Below, in pieces: positions 50,332 through 58,435 of a DNA stretch of 64,000 nucleotides. Position numbers and translations under genes: made by a program. This stretch comes from GCA-2770975 sp050248915. Lineage in GTDB: Bacteria > Cyanobacteriota > Sericytochromatia > UBA7694. Each line of letters starts with the position of its first letter. The first letter of the stretch is position 1. Below the pieces are notes generated by a model. That model had not been told where the DNA came from and did not search any database. It saw only the letters and a list, made by a program, of their open reading frames with translations. The stretch lies in contig JBFWRL010000008.1 of NCBI GenBank assembly GCA_050248915.1, positions 10,982 to 74,981 of the forward strand. The letters run 5' to 3'.

Positions 50332-51255
50332 TCAGGCCGCCACCGCGGTTTCATCCAAGGCGTCTTGCAGGGCATCGGTTTTTTTGACCAAACGCTGGTA
50401 GAGATCCAGCAGGGCGTTGATTTCAATCCCTTCAGCTTCGAGGGCATCGAGCCGGTCAGCGAGGCGATCACAGCGATCAAACAGCACATCCAGGGTTTGC
50501 TCAGAAATAGGAGCCCCTTTGCGGGCCTGCTCAGTCCATTGGCGTACACTTTGAATCTCCGCTTGTATTTGCGCTTCCAAGGCCAACATTTGCTCGGAGA
50601 GCCGCAGCCAATTGTGCCATTGCTTTAAACGCATTTGCAGAGGCCGCAAGCTGTTTTTGAGTTCAGAGAGTTCAAATTCCTCTTCGAGAATGCTCAGTTT
50701 GGCCTCTGTCTGTTGTATAAATTGGCTCAGGGCCTTGTGAATATGTTCGAGTTGGCGGATAATTTCGGGATCCTGGCTCGGTTTGAGGTGATGGTAATGA
50801 ACAGAGAGAATGTGTTGGGACTTTTCCTGAATCTGGCTTTCGACCTGATCGTAGAGAGCGTCAAAATCGAGGTCTGTGTGATGGCTGCTGGCTTGCACTG
50901 CGAAAATTTGGGGTGAGCTGGGTTTGAGCAGCCCCAATAATTGTCGGGTGCGTTGATCTTCGGGGTGCAATTTTTGGGCTTGATGGGCATAAACCGCTGC
51001 TTCAGTGGGCTGATCCATCAGATAGAGGATATAGCCCAAAACCAGATGGGGACGGTGATCGTCACGGGTGAGATGCAGGGTCTGATGCAAAAGCTGCACA
51101 CTCTGTTTTAAAGCTGCTTTGTCTTGAAATTCACTTTTGGCCGCCTGTTGAAAATAGGCCATGGCTTGCTGATACACATCCTGACCTTGCTTGTGGCGGG
51201 AGGTTTTCACTTGTTGGGCCTGTTCTTGAAGCACTTCAAACTGTTTCAATGGCAT
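50332..51255 (-). CDS. TPR/coiled-coil protein, paralogue A
   Basis: A 307-residue cytoplasmic helical protein. Residues about 25-110 resemble TPR units (RPHLVLGYILYLMDQPTEAA, then LHPEDQRTRQLLGLL). The middle is coiled coil. The C-terminus carries a signature, LFDRCDRLADRLDALE, then a Tyr-Leu-Val stretch (YQRLVKKTDALQDALDE). The same layout occurs in the genes at 52783, 53772 and 54413. No known family. Start is ATG at 51255 with GGAGAC upstream. It is divergent from the diguanylate cyclase gene. Probably a protein-interaction module; function unknown. Confidence 0.65.
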   Translation of the reverse strand: MPLKQFEVLQEQAQQVKTSRHKQGQDVYQQAMAYFQQAAKSEFQDKAALKQSVQLLHQTLHLTRDDHRPHLVLGYILYLMDQPTEAAVYAHQAQKLHPEDQRTRQLLGLLKPSSPQIFAVQASSHHTDLDFDALYDQVESQIQEKSQHILSVHYHHLKPSQDPEIIRQLEHIHKALSQFIQQTEAKLSILEEEFELSELKNSLRPLQMRLKQWHNWLRLSEQMLALEAQIQAEIQSVRQWTEQARKGAPISEQTLDVLFDRCDRLADRLDALEAEGIEINALLDLYQRLVKKTDALQDALDETAVAA

Positions 51256-51396
51256 CTTTTGTCTCCTTGGTTCAGCATTTTGAGCCTGGCCGCTTGTCTC
51301 GTATGGTGTTCTGGGCTTCTCTGGCGCTCTGAATTCAGTTTAAACTTGCCAACTTGAGAGCCCCCCTCAGAAAGCCTTGTAAGAGACCCAAGAGCA

Positions 51397-51439
51397 GCTT
51401 AAAATTTGCTGAAAACCGCTGGGGTTAAAATGCTAAAAT
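51397..51439 (+). repeat. CTTAAAA-type motifs upstream of the diguanylate cyclase gene
   Basis: GCTTAAAATTTGCT at 51397-51410 is the exact reverse complement of 39277-39290; weaker copies (GTTAAAAT, GCTAAAAT) follow up to 51439. It may be a shared regulator site. Confidence 0.35.
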
Positions 51440-51520
51440 GAAATGTCGGGATTTTCGATAGGGTGAATTCCCCGTTTAATTTTCGCAGACGTGTTCGTTT
51501 GTTGAGGAAGGTCTGTTAAT

Positions 51521-52798
51521 ATGTCCGGCTATATCCTGATTGTCGACGATAATCCGAATAATTTGCGGCTTTTGATTGCCATTTTGCAAGAGCGGGGTTA
51601 CCAAATTCGGCCAGCCAATAATGGTGCGCGGGCATTGAGTACAGCCAAAAAACAAAAGCCGGACCTGATTCTGCTGGATATCAACATGCCCGAAATGGAT
51701 GGCTACGAAGTCTGTCGTCAGCTCAAAGCCGACCCCGAAACGGCAGATATTCCTGTTTTGTTTATCAGTGCCAACGACGAATTACACGACAGGATTCACG
51801 GCTTTGCTGTAGGTGGGGTGGACTATATCTCCAAACCCTTTCAGGAGGCCGAGGTCTTGGCCCGGATTGAGTCACAATTGACGATTCTCACGCAGCGCCG
51901 TCAATTGGCGGGCATTCTCAACAGCTCTCTTGATGGCATTATGGCTTATCAGGCGGTGCGCGATCCCGAGGGGCATTTGCTGGATTTTCGTTGGCTTGAA
52001 CTCAATCCTGCTGCGGCTGAAATGGTGGGCAAAAAACGCGAAGAATTGCTGGGTGAACATCTGTTGGTTCAATTTCCCTTTCTTCAAAGTGAAGGCATTT
52101 TTGCGGAATATGTTCAGGTTGTGGAAACAGGGCAGAGCCTCAATAAAGAGTATTATCTGGCCCAATTTGAAAGCTGGATTCAGATGTTTGCTGTCAAGCT
52201 GGATGACGGTCTGGCCGTGACCTTTCGCAATACCACCGAACGCAAAAATTTAGAGCTAACCCTGGCCCGACAGGCCGAACAAGATGGTTTAACGGGGATA
52301 GCCAATCGCCGGGTCTTTGATCAGCAATTGGCCCACGAGTGGCGACGCAGTGTGCGCACACAAAAACCCCTGTCTTTGATCATGTGTGATATCGACTTTT
52401 TCAAACTTTACAATGACTTGTTTGGGCATATTCAGGGGGATCTGTGTCTGATCCAGGTCGCGCAAACCCTGATGCAAATGGCGCGCCGTTCGGGAGATTT
52501 GGTCTCCCGTTATGGGGGAGAAGAATTTGCCGTGATTTTGCCAGAAACCGATGCTGCTGGGGCCAAAGAGGTTGCTGAGCACCTGGCTCAAGCCGTTCGT
52601 GATTTGGCTTTGCCCCATCCCCACAATGCCCATCAGGGTATTGTGACTCTCAGCTTGGGGGTTGCGACCCTGGTCCCTCACCGGGGGGTGGCAGAAACCG
52701 AGCTTTTGCTGGCTGCAGATCAGGCCCTGTATCGGGCCAAAGAGAAAGGCCGCAATCAGGTCCAGGTCTCTGCCTCCAGCGATCAACGTGAGAGTTGA
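51521..52798 (+). CDS. REC-PAS-GGDEF diguanylate cyclase
   Basis: A 425-residue response regulator. Receiver domain (residues 3-120; Asp in LILLDINMPEMDG), PAS domain (about 125-240; ILNSSLDGIMAYQAV), and GGDEF domain (about 255-415) with active site SRYGGEEFAVILPE and an intact I-site RSGD five residues before it, so it should make c-di-GMP with product inhibition. The start is ATG at 51521 with GAGGAAGG upstream. The receiver is nearly the same as that at 38.1 kb. The 3' end overlaps the convergent paralogue B gene by 16 bases. Confidence 0.95.
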   Translation: MSGYILIVDDNPNNLRLLIAILQERGYQIRPANNGARALSTAKKQKPDLILLDINMPEMDGYEVCRQLKADPETADIPVLFISANDELHDRIHGFAVGGVDYISKPFQEAEVLARIESQLTILTQRRQLAGILNSSLDGIMAYQAVRDPEGHLLDFRWLELNPAAAEMVGKKREELLGEHLLVQFPFLQSEGIFAEYVQVVETGQSLNKEYYLAQFESWIQMFAVKLDDGLAVTFRNTTERKNLELTLARQAEQDGLTGIANRRVFDQQLAHEWRRSVRTQKPLSLIMCDIDFFKLYNDLFGHIQGDLCLIQVAQTLMQMARRSGDLVSRYGGEEFAVILPETDAAGAKEVAEHLAQAVRDLALPHPHNAHQGIVTLSLGVATLVPHRGVAETELLLAADQALYRAKEKGRNQVQVSASSDQRES

Positions 52799-53745
52799 AC
52801 CTGGGGAAAACGGGCCTTTTGGGATTCCCACTCACTTTGTAATTGGTTCACAAATTTGATCAGGCGCTCATAGCCTTTTTCCAAAGCTGTTACCGCAGGA
52901 TTCTGATTGTCCAGGCCATCAACGAGATCGGCAAAATGATCACATTGGTCGTAAATTTTTCCGAGTGTTTCTTCAAAATGCTCAAAATCTCGCTGGGTGC
53001 GGAGTGAACGCACTTTTTTTAACTCATCGCTGATGGTTTTGGTGGCCTGTCCCAGGGCTTTTTTGAGTTGGATCAGCTGTTCGGATTGGCCATGGGCCTT
53101 GAGCAGTTGATTTTGTTGGTTGCGCAGTGGCCGGGCCAAATTTTCCAGGCTCTCAGAATCAAAATGGAGGGCCAGAAAATCCAAGACCGGTTGGACGATG
53201 TCCCAAAAGCGTTCCAGTGCCTGTAGCCGATTTTTTAGGTTTGCCAATTCAGCGGGATCAAGTGCGGCACTGAAAGGGAATGCTGAAATGGTTTTAAACC
53301 GCTGCTGAATCACATTTTCACACTCGCTGTAGAGCTGCTCCAGATTGGGGGTTTGGCTCTCCAAAGGTTGGTTGATGTCGATGCTTTTAAACTGGGGCCA
53401 TTCTTTTTGCTCTGCCAAGGTTTTCAGCAATTGGGGGATTTCTTTTGTTTCGGCATTGAGCTGTTGGGCCCGTTTGAGAAAGGCTTCAGACTGCTCATAA
53501 TCGTCCATCAGCATTAAAAAATAGCCCAGGAATAAATGCGGGCGGTAGTCTTCTGGGTCTTGTTGCAACATGCGAAAAAAGGCGTCGCCACTTTCTTTGA
53601 GGGCAAGTTTGTCGGTAAACTTACTTTGAAGGGCTCGTTGAAAAGCGGCTTTGCCTTGTTGATAGAGTTTTTCCAGCAGATCTTCACGCGTCAGCGCGAA
53701 CTCTTGGGCCTCTTGGGCGAGTTGATTAAAATTTTGGCTTTGCAT
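52783..53745 (-). CDS. TPR/coiled-coil protein, paralogue B
   Basis: A 320-residue helical protein with the same plan as paralogue A: N-terminal TPR-like part (DYRPHLFLGYFLMLMDDYEQ), coiled-coil middle, and C-terminal signature IYDQCDHFADLVDGLD followed by YERLIKFVNQLQSEWE. The opening region FTDKLALKESGDAFFRML parallels FQDKAALKQSVQLLHQTL of A. Last gene of a four-gene minus-strand run that starts with the RGS-like gene; gap to paralogue C is 26 bases. Function unknown. Confidence 0.65.
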   Translation of the reverse strand: MQSQNFNQLAQEAQEFALTREDLLEKLYQQGKAAFQRALQSKFTDKLALKESGDAFFRMLQQDPEDYRPHLFLGYFLMLMDDYEQSEAFLKRAQQLNAETKEIPQLLKTLAEQKEWPQFKSIDINQPLESQTPNLEQLYSECENVIQQRFKTISAFPFSAALDPAELANLKNRLQALERFWDIVQPVLDFLALHFDSESLENLARPLRNQQNQLLKAHGQSEQLIQLKKALGQATKTISDELKKVRSLRTQRDFEHFEETLGKIYDQCDHFADLVDGLDNQNPAVTALEKGYERLIKFVNQLQSEWESQKARFPQVQLSR

Positions 53746-53771
53746 TTTTTACTCCTGTTTTTTTGAGTCAA

Positions 53772-54416
53772 TCAAGCGACAGCAATCCAGTGTCTGTCGA
53801 GGGTTTCTTGCAATTCTCCGACCTGGATAATCAGATCGACATAGCGGCTTTCCAAGGTTTGAATCTGCAGGCCGGCACGTTCCAAGCGATCCAATTGGTT
53901 GGCCACTTGGTCACAGTGGCGGTACCAGTTTTCCAATTCCGATTGAGAGGTGACCACCCTTTCTGCCAAGGGATTCAAACGCAAATGGGCAGTTAAGGCC
54001 TTGACCTGGAAGATCATTTCAGGCAGGTGTTGCTGCAATCGGCCAAAGAGCGATAGGGCTTCTTCTGCTTGGGTTAGCTGCTCCAAACGTTGGTAGAGCG
54101 GTTGACAGAGGCGCGTCAGGGCGGCTGTGTTTTCCTGCCTACTGAGCACATAGAGCGGAGGCGTCAACAGGGCCAAATAAGTTTCCAGCTGTTTTTTTTC
54201 GCTGACGAGTTGCTGGAGATCTCCTTCGCAGACCAGATTGGGCAAGGGGGTTGACGGCAGTGCTTCGCTCAAGACACAGAGCAGGTAGTTTTGCAGTTGG
54301 TTGCCAAAATCAGGGGCCAAAGCGGGAGCTGACTCGGGCTCAAAACCAGGCTCAGGTGTTGCGCTCGGCATTGTTTTTGCTTTCAATAAGTGCCGCAGGA
54401 TCAAGGTGTTTTTCAT
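53772..54416 (-). CDS. Coiled-coil protein, paralogue C (short form)
   Basis: A 214-residue protein that lacks the N-terminal TPR-like part of its relatives and starts instead with a Pro/Ala/Glu-rich linker. The helical middle and the C-terminal signature WYRHCDQVANQLDRLE, then YVDLIIQVGELQETLD, are kept. The ATG at 54416 overlaps the stop of paralogue D (ATGA), so the two are translated together. Unknown function; shortened paralogue. Confidence 0.6.
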   Translation of the reverse strand: MKNTLILRHLLKAKTMPSATPEPGFEPESAPALAPDFGNQLQNYLLCVLSEALPSTPLPNLVCEGDLQQLVSEKKQLETYLALLTPPLYVLSRQENTAALTRLCQPLYQRLEQLTQAEEALSLFGRLQQHLPEMIFQVKALTAHLRLNPLAERVVTSQSELENWYRHCDQVANQLDRLERAGLQIQTLESRYVDLIIQVGELQETLDRHWIAVA

Positions 54417-55417
54417 GGGTATTCATCCATTCTGTCTTGCAGGCGTTCCACCTGGGCCACCAATTGTTCGTAATGGCTTTCAAGCGGTTGGATTGAAACG
54501 GTTTCTGAAAGCTGATCCATTTGATCTGCCAATTCATCACAGAGATCGAGCAGACTGTCGAGTGGGGCTTGTAATGCCTGGGGCTGGGTGCCCTGCTCCA
54601 AAGCGGCTTTGAGGGCCTCAACCTGCTCTTGGGCCTCTTCGATGCCTGCGAGCAGCACCTGATAATTGGCATAACCTTCCAGGGCCTGGGCAAAGCGCGC
54701 CTGCATCTGATGCAGGGGTTTGAGCAGGGTTTCAAAGGTCTGAATATCCATTTCATGATCGAGAATCTGCAATTTGTGGTTGACCATTTCTTCCAGGGCC
54801 AGCAATTGCTCATAGACCCGCTCCTGTTCAAGCATCTGGTCAAAATCCAGGCTGGGAATGGGAGATACCAGGGTTTGCATCATGACTTTGACCTCTTGAT
54901 TGAGAAACAATTCCACTTCGTCATAGAGATCGTCAAAGTCTTGACTGATAGCGGGTTGGGGCAAGCCTTGAAAGGTTTGCCAAGATGCCAGGCGCTTGCG
55001 CTCGGGAGAGGCCTGTTGCATTGCTTTGAGGTTTTCTTGCAGCAGCAGAGCGCGCTCATGGGTGGGTTCCTGCCGCAGGGCTTCGGCAATGTGCATCAGG
55101 GCCCGTGAGGGGTTTTCAATTAAGATCAGCAGATAGGCCAATGCGACGTGGTAGCGGGGCTCGTTGCGGTTTTTTTGGACCGCTGTAGCCAGGTGTCGGT
55201 AGGCTGCGAGCAGGGCTTTTTTATCTCGGTAGGCCTGCAGTTCGGCCTCTTTGAGCTTGCCCAAACCGGTCAAATAGTCCTGTTCGGCCTGTTGGCGGCG
55301 TTCGCTGAGATCCGTTACTGCAGCGATTTCTCCCAGACTGTTGGGGGTGGCTTTGGCCAGGGCTTGGGGGCGGGTATAATGGGCGAGGGTGTTTAAGTGT
55401 TTGAACATCATTACCAT
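54413..55417 (-). CDS. TPR/coiled-coil protein, paralogue D
   Basis: A 334-residue helical protein: N-terminal TPR-like segments (EPRYHVALAYLLILIENPSR, then RQEPTHERALLLQENL), coiled-coil middle, and C-terminal signature LLDLCDELADQMDQLS followed by YEQLVAQVERLQDRMDE. The ATG at 55417 overlaps the stop of the RGS-like gene by 7 bases and its own stop overlaps paralogue C. This ties the paralogues to the RGS-like protein in one operon. Confidence 0.65.
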   Translation of the reverse strand: MVMMFKHLNTLAHYTRPQALAKATPNSLGEIAAVTDLSERRQQAEQDYLTGLGKLKEAELQAYRDKKALLAAYRHLATAVQKNRNEPRYHVALAYLLILIENPSRALMHIAEALRQEPTHERALLLQENLKAMQQASPERKRLASWQTFQGLPQPAISQDFDDLYDEVELFLNQEVKVMMQTLVSPIPSLDFDQMLEQERVYEQLLALEEMVNHKLQILDHEMDIQTFETLLKPLHQMQARFAQALEGYANYQVLLAGIEEAQEQVEALKAALEQGTQPQALQAPLDSLLDLCDELADQMDQLSETVSIQPLESHYEQLVAQVERLQDRMDEYP

Positions 55418-56553
55418 GATTTCCAGGGACGAACAAAGGTGTTGTAGAGGCCGAATTTGAGGGTGCCTGGGCGGGCGCCACTCTCACGAATAATGTTTTG
55501 GGTCACGCGTTCTTTGCGCCTTTGAACAATTCTGGCCGTTTCTTCCCAATTGGGATCTTTCAGTGATTTTTTGAAATTGTCATAGAGTTTGAGATTTTTT
55601 TTCATTTGATCTCCGCGCATTCTGGCTAGGTTTTCTTTCTTGTATTCATGGGCGCTGAGACTGACAATCGATTTGTTGTAGAGCTTGTGGGTGTCCGCTG
55701 AAACGGGTTCAAAACGGCGGAAGGTATCGCGCATCAAGCTGTTGACTTCTTTCATCGCCTCGCTAACACCTGCAACCATTTTTGCTCTGGCTTCTATCAG
55801 GGCCTGCTTGTTTTCGGGGCTGGGAGTTGTTTCCATATTTTGTTGGGCTGTTTGCAATTGGCTGTAATGCGCAGCCAATTGGTTCCGATTGTCCCAGGGG
55901 ATATTGACCTGTTCACGGGCTCCCACCGCCCTCAGGTGGAAATCGTGGAGATGGGAGAGTTGGGTGTCAAACTCATCGGAATTGGGATCCGTTTTGCTGA
56001 GCGTGTGAACTTTATCGAAGAAATGGGTGTTTTCGGAGGAGAACTCAGTTTTACAGAAAAAGCGGAAGAACTCAGCTTCTTTTTTGGCTGCAGTAGAAGC
56101 CAAGGGATTGTGGGTGGCCATCAGTAATTTGGCCGGAACAATATCTGGGCTGCCGTCGGCTTTGCGTTTGAAATCGACGACGCTGCTGTCAAAACATTTT
56201 TGCAGGGTGTTCATGCTCTGCTCCAGGCTTGGCCCTGCGGGTGTACTGGGGCTGCTGTCGGTGGCACTGACAGCGGGCACATCTTGCATAATTGCATCGC
56301 GACTGGCTTGCATCAATTGTTGATTCTGGCCGACCGTGCTGCTGGGGGTGCTTTCAATTTTGCTCTGGGCTTCACTGCTGGGATCCGCGGCAGCAGTTGG
56401 GGTTTTAAAGAGCTGGGGCTGAGAGGCCGATCTTTGGACTGCTGGGCTCTCCGTTTTGCTGGGGGCAGCCACAGAGGTCAGGGAGCGAGAGCGGGTGGGA
56501 GCCGAAGGCAAAGACGTCGGGGTGGATGTACGGGGAACGCTTAAATCACTCAT
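55411..56553 (-). CDS. Protein with RGS-like domain
   Basis: A 380-residue protein. Residues 1-110 are a Ser/Thr/Pro-rich disordered stretch. Residues about 115-235 resemble an RGS (regulator of G-protein signalling) domain: EAEFFRFFCKTEFSSENTHF matches the hallmark F-x-x-FL-x-x-EFSEEN-x-x-FW, and AVGAREQVNIPWDNRNQL matches the later A-x-x-EVNI-x-x-x-x-R segment. The C-terminal 140 residues are charged helices. RGS domains are a eukaryotic hallmark and rare in bacteria. First gene of the operon with paralogues D, C and B. Family call is by eye. Confidence 0.6.
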   Translation of the reverse strand: MSDLSVPRTSTPTSLPSAPTRSRSLTSVAAPSKTESPAVQRSASQPQLFKTPTAAADPSSEAQSKIESTPSSTVGQNQQLMQASRDAIMQDVPAVSATDSSPSTPAGPSLEQSMNTLQKCFDSSVVDFKRKADGSPDIVPAKLLMATHNPLASTAAKKEAEFFRFFCKTEFSSENTHFFDKVHTLSKTDPNSDEFDTQLSHLHDFHLRAVGAREQVNIPWDNRNQLAAHYSQLQTAQQNMETTPSPENKQALIEARAKMVAGVSEAMKEVNSLMRDTFRRFEPVSADTHKLYNKSIVSLSAHEYKKENLARMRGDQMKKNLKLYDNFKKSLKDPNWEETARIVQRRKERVTQNIIRESGARPGTLKFGLYNTFVRPWKSW

Positions 56554-56648
56554 TGGTTAAAACCTCTCGGTGTGTTGCTTATGTCTTTTACTTTAATGCC
56601 CGAAACTTGAGACTTCCTCCAGACAGGCTTGAGTCTGATTGAATGCTG

Positions 56649-56672
56649 GCTTAAAATTCACTTAAAACCTCT
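56649..56672 (+). repeat. CTTAAAA-type motifs in one-turn tandem
   Basis: GCTTAAAATTC then ACTTAAAACCT, 11 bases apart, between the divergent RGS-like and CoA-transferase genes; same core as at 39277 and 51397. Confidence 0.35.
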
Positions 56673-56694
56673 GAGCAAGAAAAGCAGGCCAACT

Positions 56695-57915
56695 GTGAAA
56701 GAATCCTATTTTAAGTCTCTGCGCGTGCTTGAATTGGCATCGGTGCTGGCGGGGCCCGCTGTGGGGGTCTTCTTTGCCGAACTCGGTGCCGAGGTGGTCA
56801 AGGTCGAAAACCTGCTCACGGGCGGCGATGTAACCCGCTCTTGGCGGCTCAAACAAGAAGCACCCGACTCGGATATCTCTGCTTATTTTTCGTCGGTCAA
56901 TTGGGGCAAGCGTTCGCTGGCATTGGATTTGCGCCAGCCAGAAGCCCTGCAAATTGTCAGCCAATTGGCTGACCGTGCAGATATTGTGATTGCCAATTAC
57001 AAGCCGGGGGATGCAGAAAAACTGGGCGTGGATTATGCTTCACTCTCCGCCCGCAATCCCCGCCTGATTTACGCCCATTTAACGGGTTATGGTTCCGATA
57101 ACCCCCGCTCGGGTTTTGATGCCTTAATTCAAGCTGAAACAGGCTTTGTGATGCTCAATGGTGAGCCCGACGGGCCCGGTTTAAAAATGCCGGTGGCTTT
57201 GATGGACTTGCTTGCCGCTCACCAAATCAAAGAGGCCATTTTGGTGGCTTTGCTTGAAAGGCAATTCAGTGGCCAGGGGGTCTATCTCCCAGTGGGGCTT
57301 TTCCAAAGCGGCTTGGTCTCGCTGGCCAATCAGGCGGCGGCTTGGTTGGTGGCCAGACAAGACCCCCAGCGCATGGGGTCTGAGCACCCCAGTATTGTTC
57401 CCTATGGCACCGTCTATACCACATCTGATCAGCGCGAAATCATGCTGGCAATTGGCAATGACCGACAATTTCAGCTGCTCTGCCAGGTTTTGGGCTGTCC
57501 GGAACTCAGTTTGGATCCGCGCTTTTTAACCAATCCCGAGCGGGTCAAATTCAGGCAACTGCTACACCCGCTTTTGCAGGCCCAAATTCAGCTTCAGCAG
57601 CGCGATGCCCTCTTGGCAAGTCTATGGGAAGTGGGTGTGCCAGCAGGGGCCCTGCACACTGTTTCTGAGGCTCTGGCCAAGCCCGAAGCCCAGGCCCTTT
57701 TGCTGGACTCTCCCCTGGCAGGATCCGCTTCCTCTTTTGGGATCAAGGGCTTGCGCACCCTTGCTTTTGAGCCTCCTGGGGGCCAAGTGCCACTTTTGCC
57801 CCCGCCCCATTTGGGGCAGCACAGTTTGACCCTTTTGGCTGAATTGGGTTTGGCGGAATTTGCCTCAGAATGGCTTGCCAGGGGTGTGATTTCTGGGCCG
57901 AATGTGATTGAATAA
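56695..57915 (+). CDS. CaiB/BaiF family CoA-transferase
   Basis: Family III CoA-transferase of about 406 residues, which exchanges CoA between an acyl-CoA and a free acid. Landmarks: LRVLELASVLAGPAVG, ELGAEVVKVEN, SVNWGKRSLALDLR, the catalytic Asp in SGFDALIQAETGF, and PSIVPYGTVYTT. The frame opens at 56629, but conserved sequence begins near the GTG at 56695, which I take as the start with moderate confidence. A membrane-protein gene follows after 4 bases. Substrate unknown. Confidence 0.88.
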   Translation: MKESYFKSLRVLELASVLAGPAVGVFFAELGAEVVKVENLLTGGDVTRSWRLKQEAPDSDISAYFSSVNWGKRSLALDLRQPEALQIVSQLADRADIVIANYKPGDAEKLGVDYASLSARNPRLIYAHLTGYGSDNPRSGFDALIQAETGFVMLNGEPDGPGLKMPVALMDLLAAHQIKEAILVALLERQFSGQGVYLPVGLFQSGLVSLANQAAAWLVARQDPQRMGSEHPSIVPYGTVYTTSDQREIMLAIGNDRQFQLLCQVLGCPELSLDPRFLTNPERVKFRQLLHPLLQAQIQLQQRDALLASLWEVGVPAGALHTVSEALAKPEAQALLLDSPLAGSASSFGIKGLRTLAFEPPGGQVPLLPPPHLGQHSLTLLAELGLAEFASEWLARGVISGPNVIE

Positions 57916-57919
57916 AATC

Positions 57920-58429
57920 ATGGCACTCGAAGTTCATACCATCAACTACCCTCAGGAATACCGCTCAGCTGAGCCGGAGGTGTGGCATATTGGCGCAGAA
58001 CAGCACAGTGTCTTTTTGCTGGTGACGGGTTTGTTGCTTGTGGCCTTTGGTGGCAATGTCTGGAGCCTGATTGACAATCAGAGTCAGATTTCCGGGCTAC
58101 AACTGCTCTGGCAAGGCCTTTTTTGCCTGTTTTACTTGGGCTTGGCCTTTTCCTTGTGGTATTTGCAAAAACCTCTGTTTTTTTTACTGCTGACAGGGTT
58201 GCTCTGTTTGAGTTTTTTGGCTGCGGGTTTTCCACTCTTGCAGCCTGCGCTCTTTGAAGTCACGCCCCTGCGTGCCTTGTCGGGTGTGCTGCCTGTTCTG
58301 GGTGAACAGGCCCTGCTGCCTTGGCAAATGGCTTTGCACTACGGTGTTTTGCCTTTGGCTGGACTTTGGCTCTTTTTTCACCGCTCCTTAGAAGCGCTCT
58401 TTAAACCCGAAAGCGACGCGTTGGATTGA
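57920..58429 (+). CDS. Four-helix membrane protein of unknown function
   Basis: A 169-residue protein with about four transmembrane helices (starting at VFLLVTGLLLVAFGGNVW) and a short cytoplasmic N-terminus. No family recognised. The ATG at 57920 lies 4 bases after the CoA-transferase stop, so it is cotranscribed. Converges on the NlpC/P60-like gene with a 6-base gap. Confidence 0.65.
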   Translation: MALEVHTINYPQEYRSAEPEVWHIGAEQHSVFLLVTGLLLVAFGGNVWSLIDNQSQISGLQLLWQGLFCLFYLGLAFSLWYLQKPLFFLLLTGLLCLSFLAAGFPLLQPALFEVTPLRALSGVLPVLGEQALLPWQMALHYGVLPLAGLWLFFHRSLEALFKPESDALD

Positions 58430-58435
58430 GCCTGC

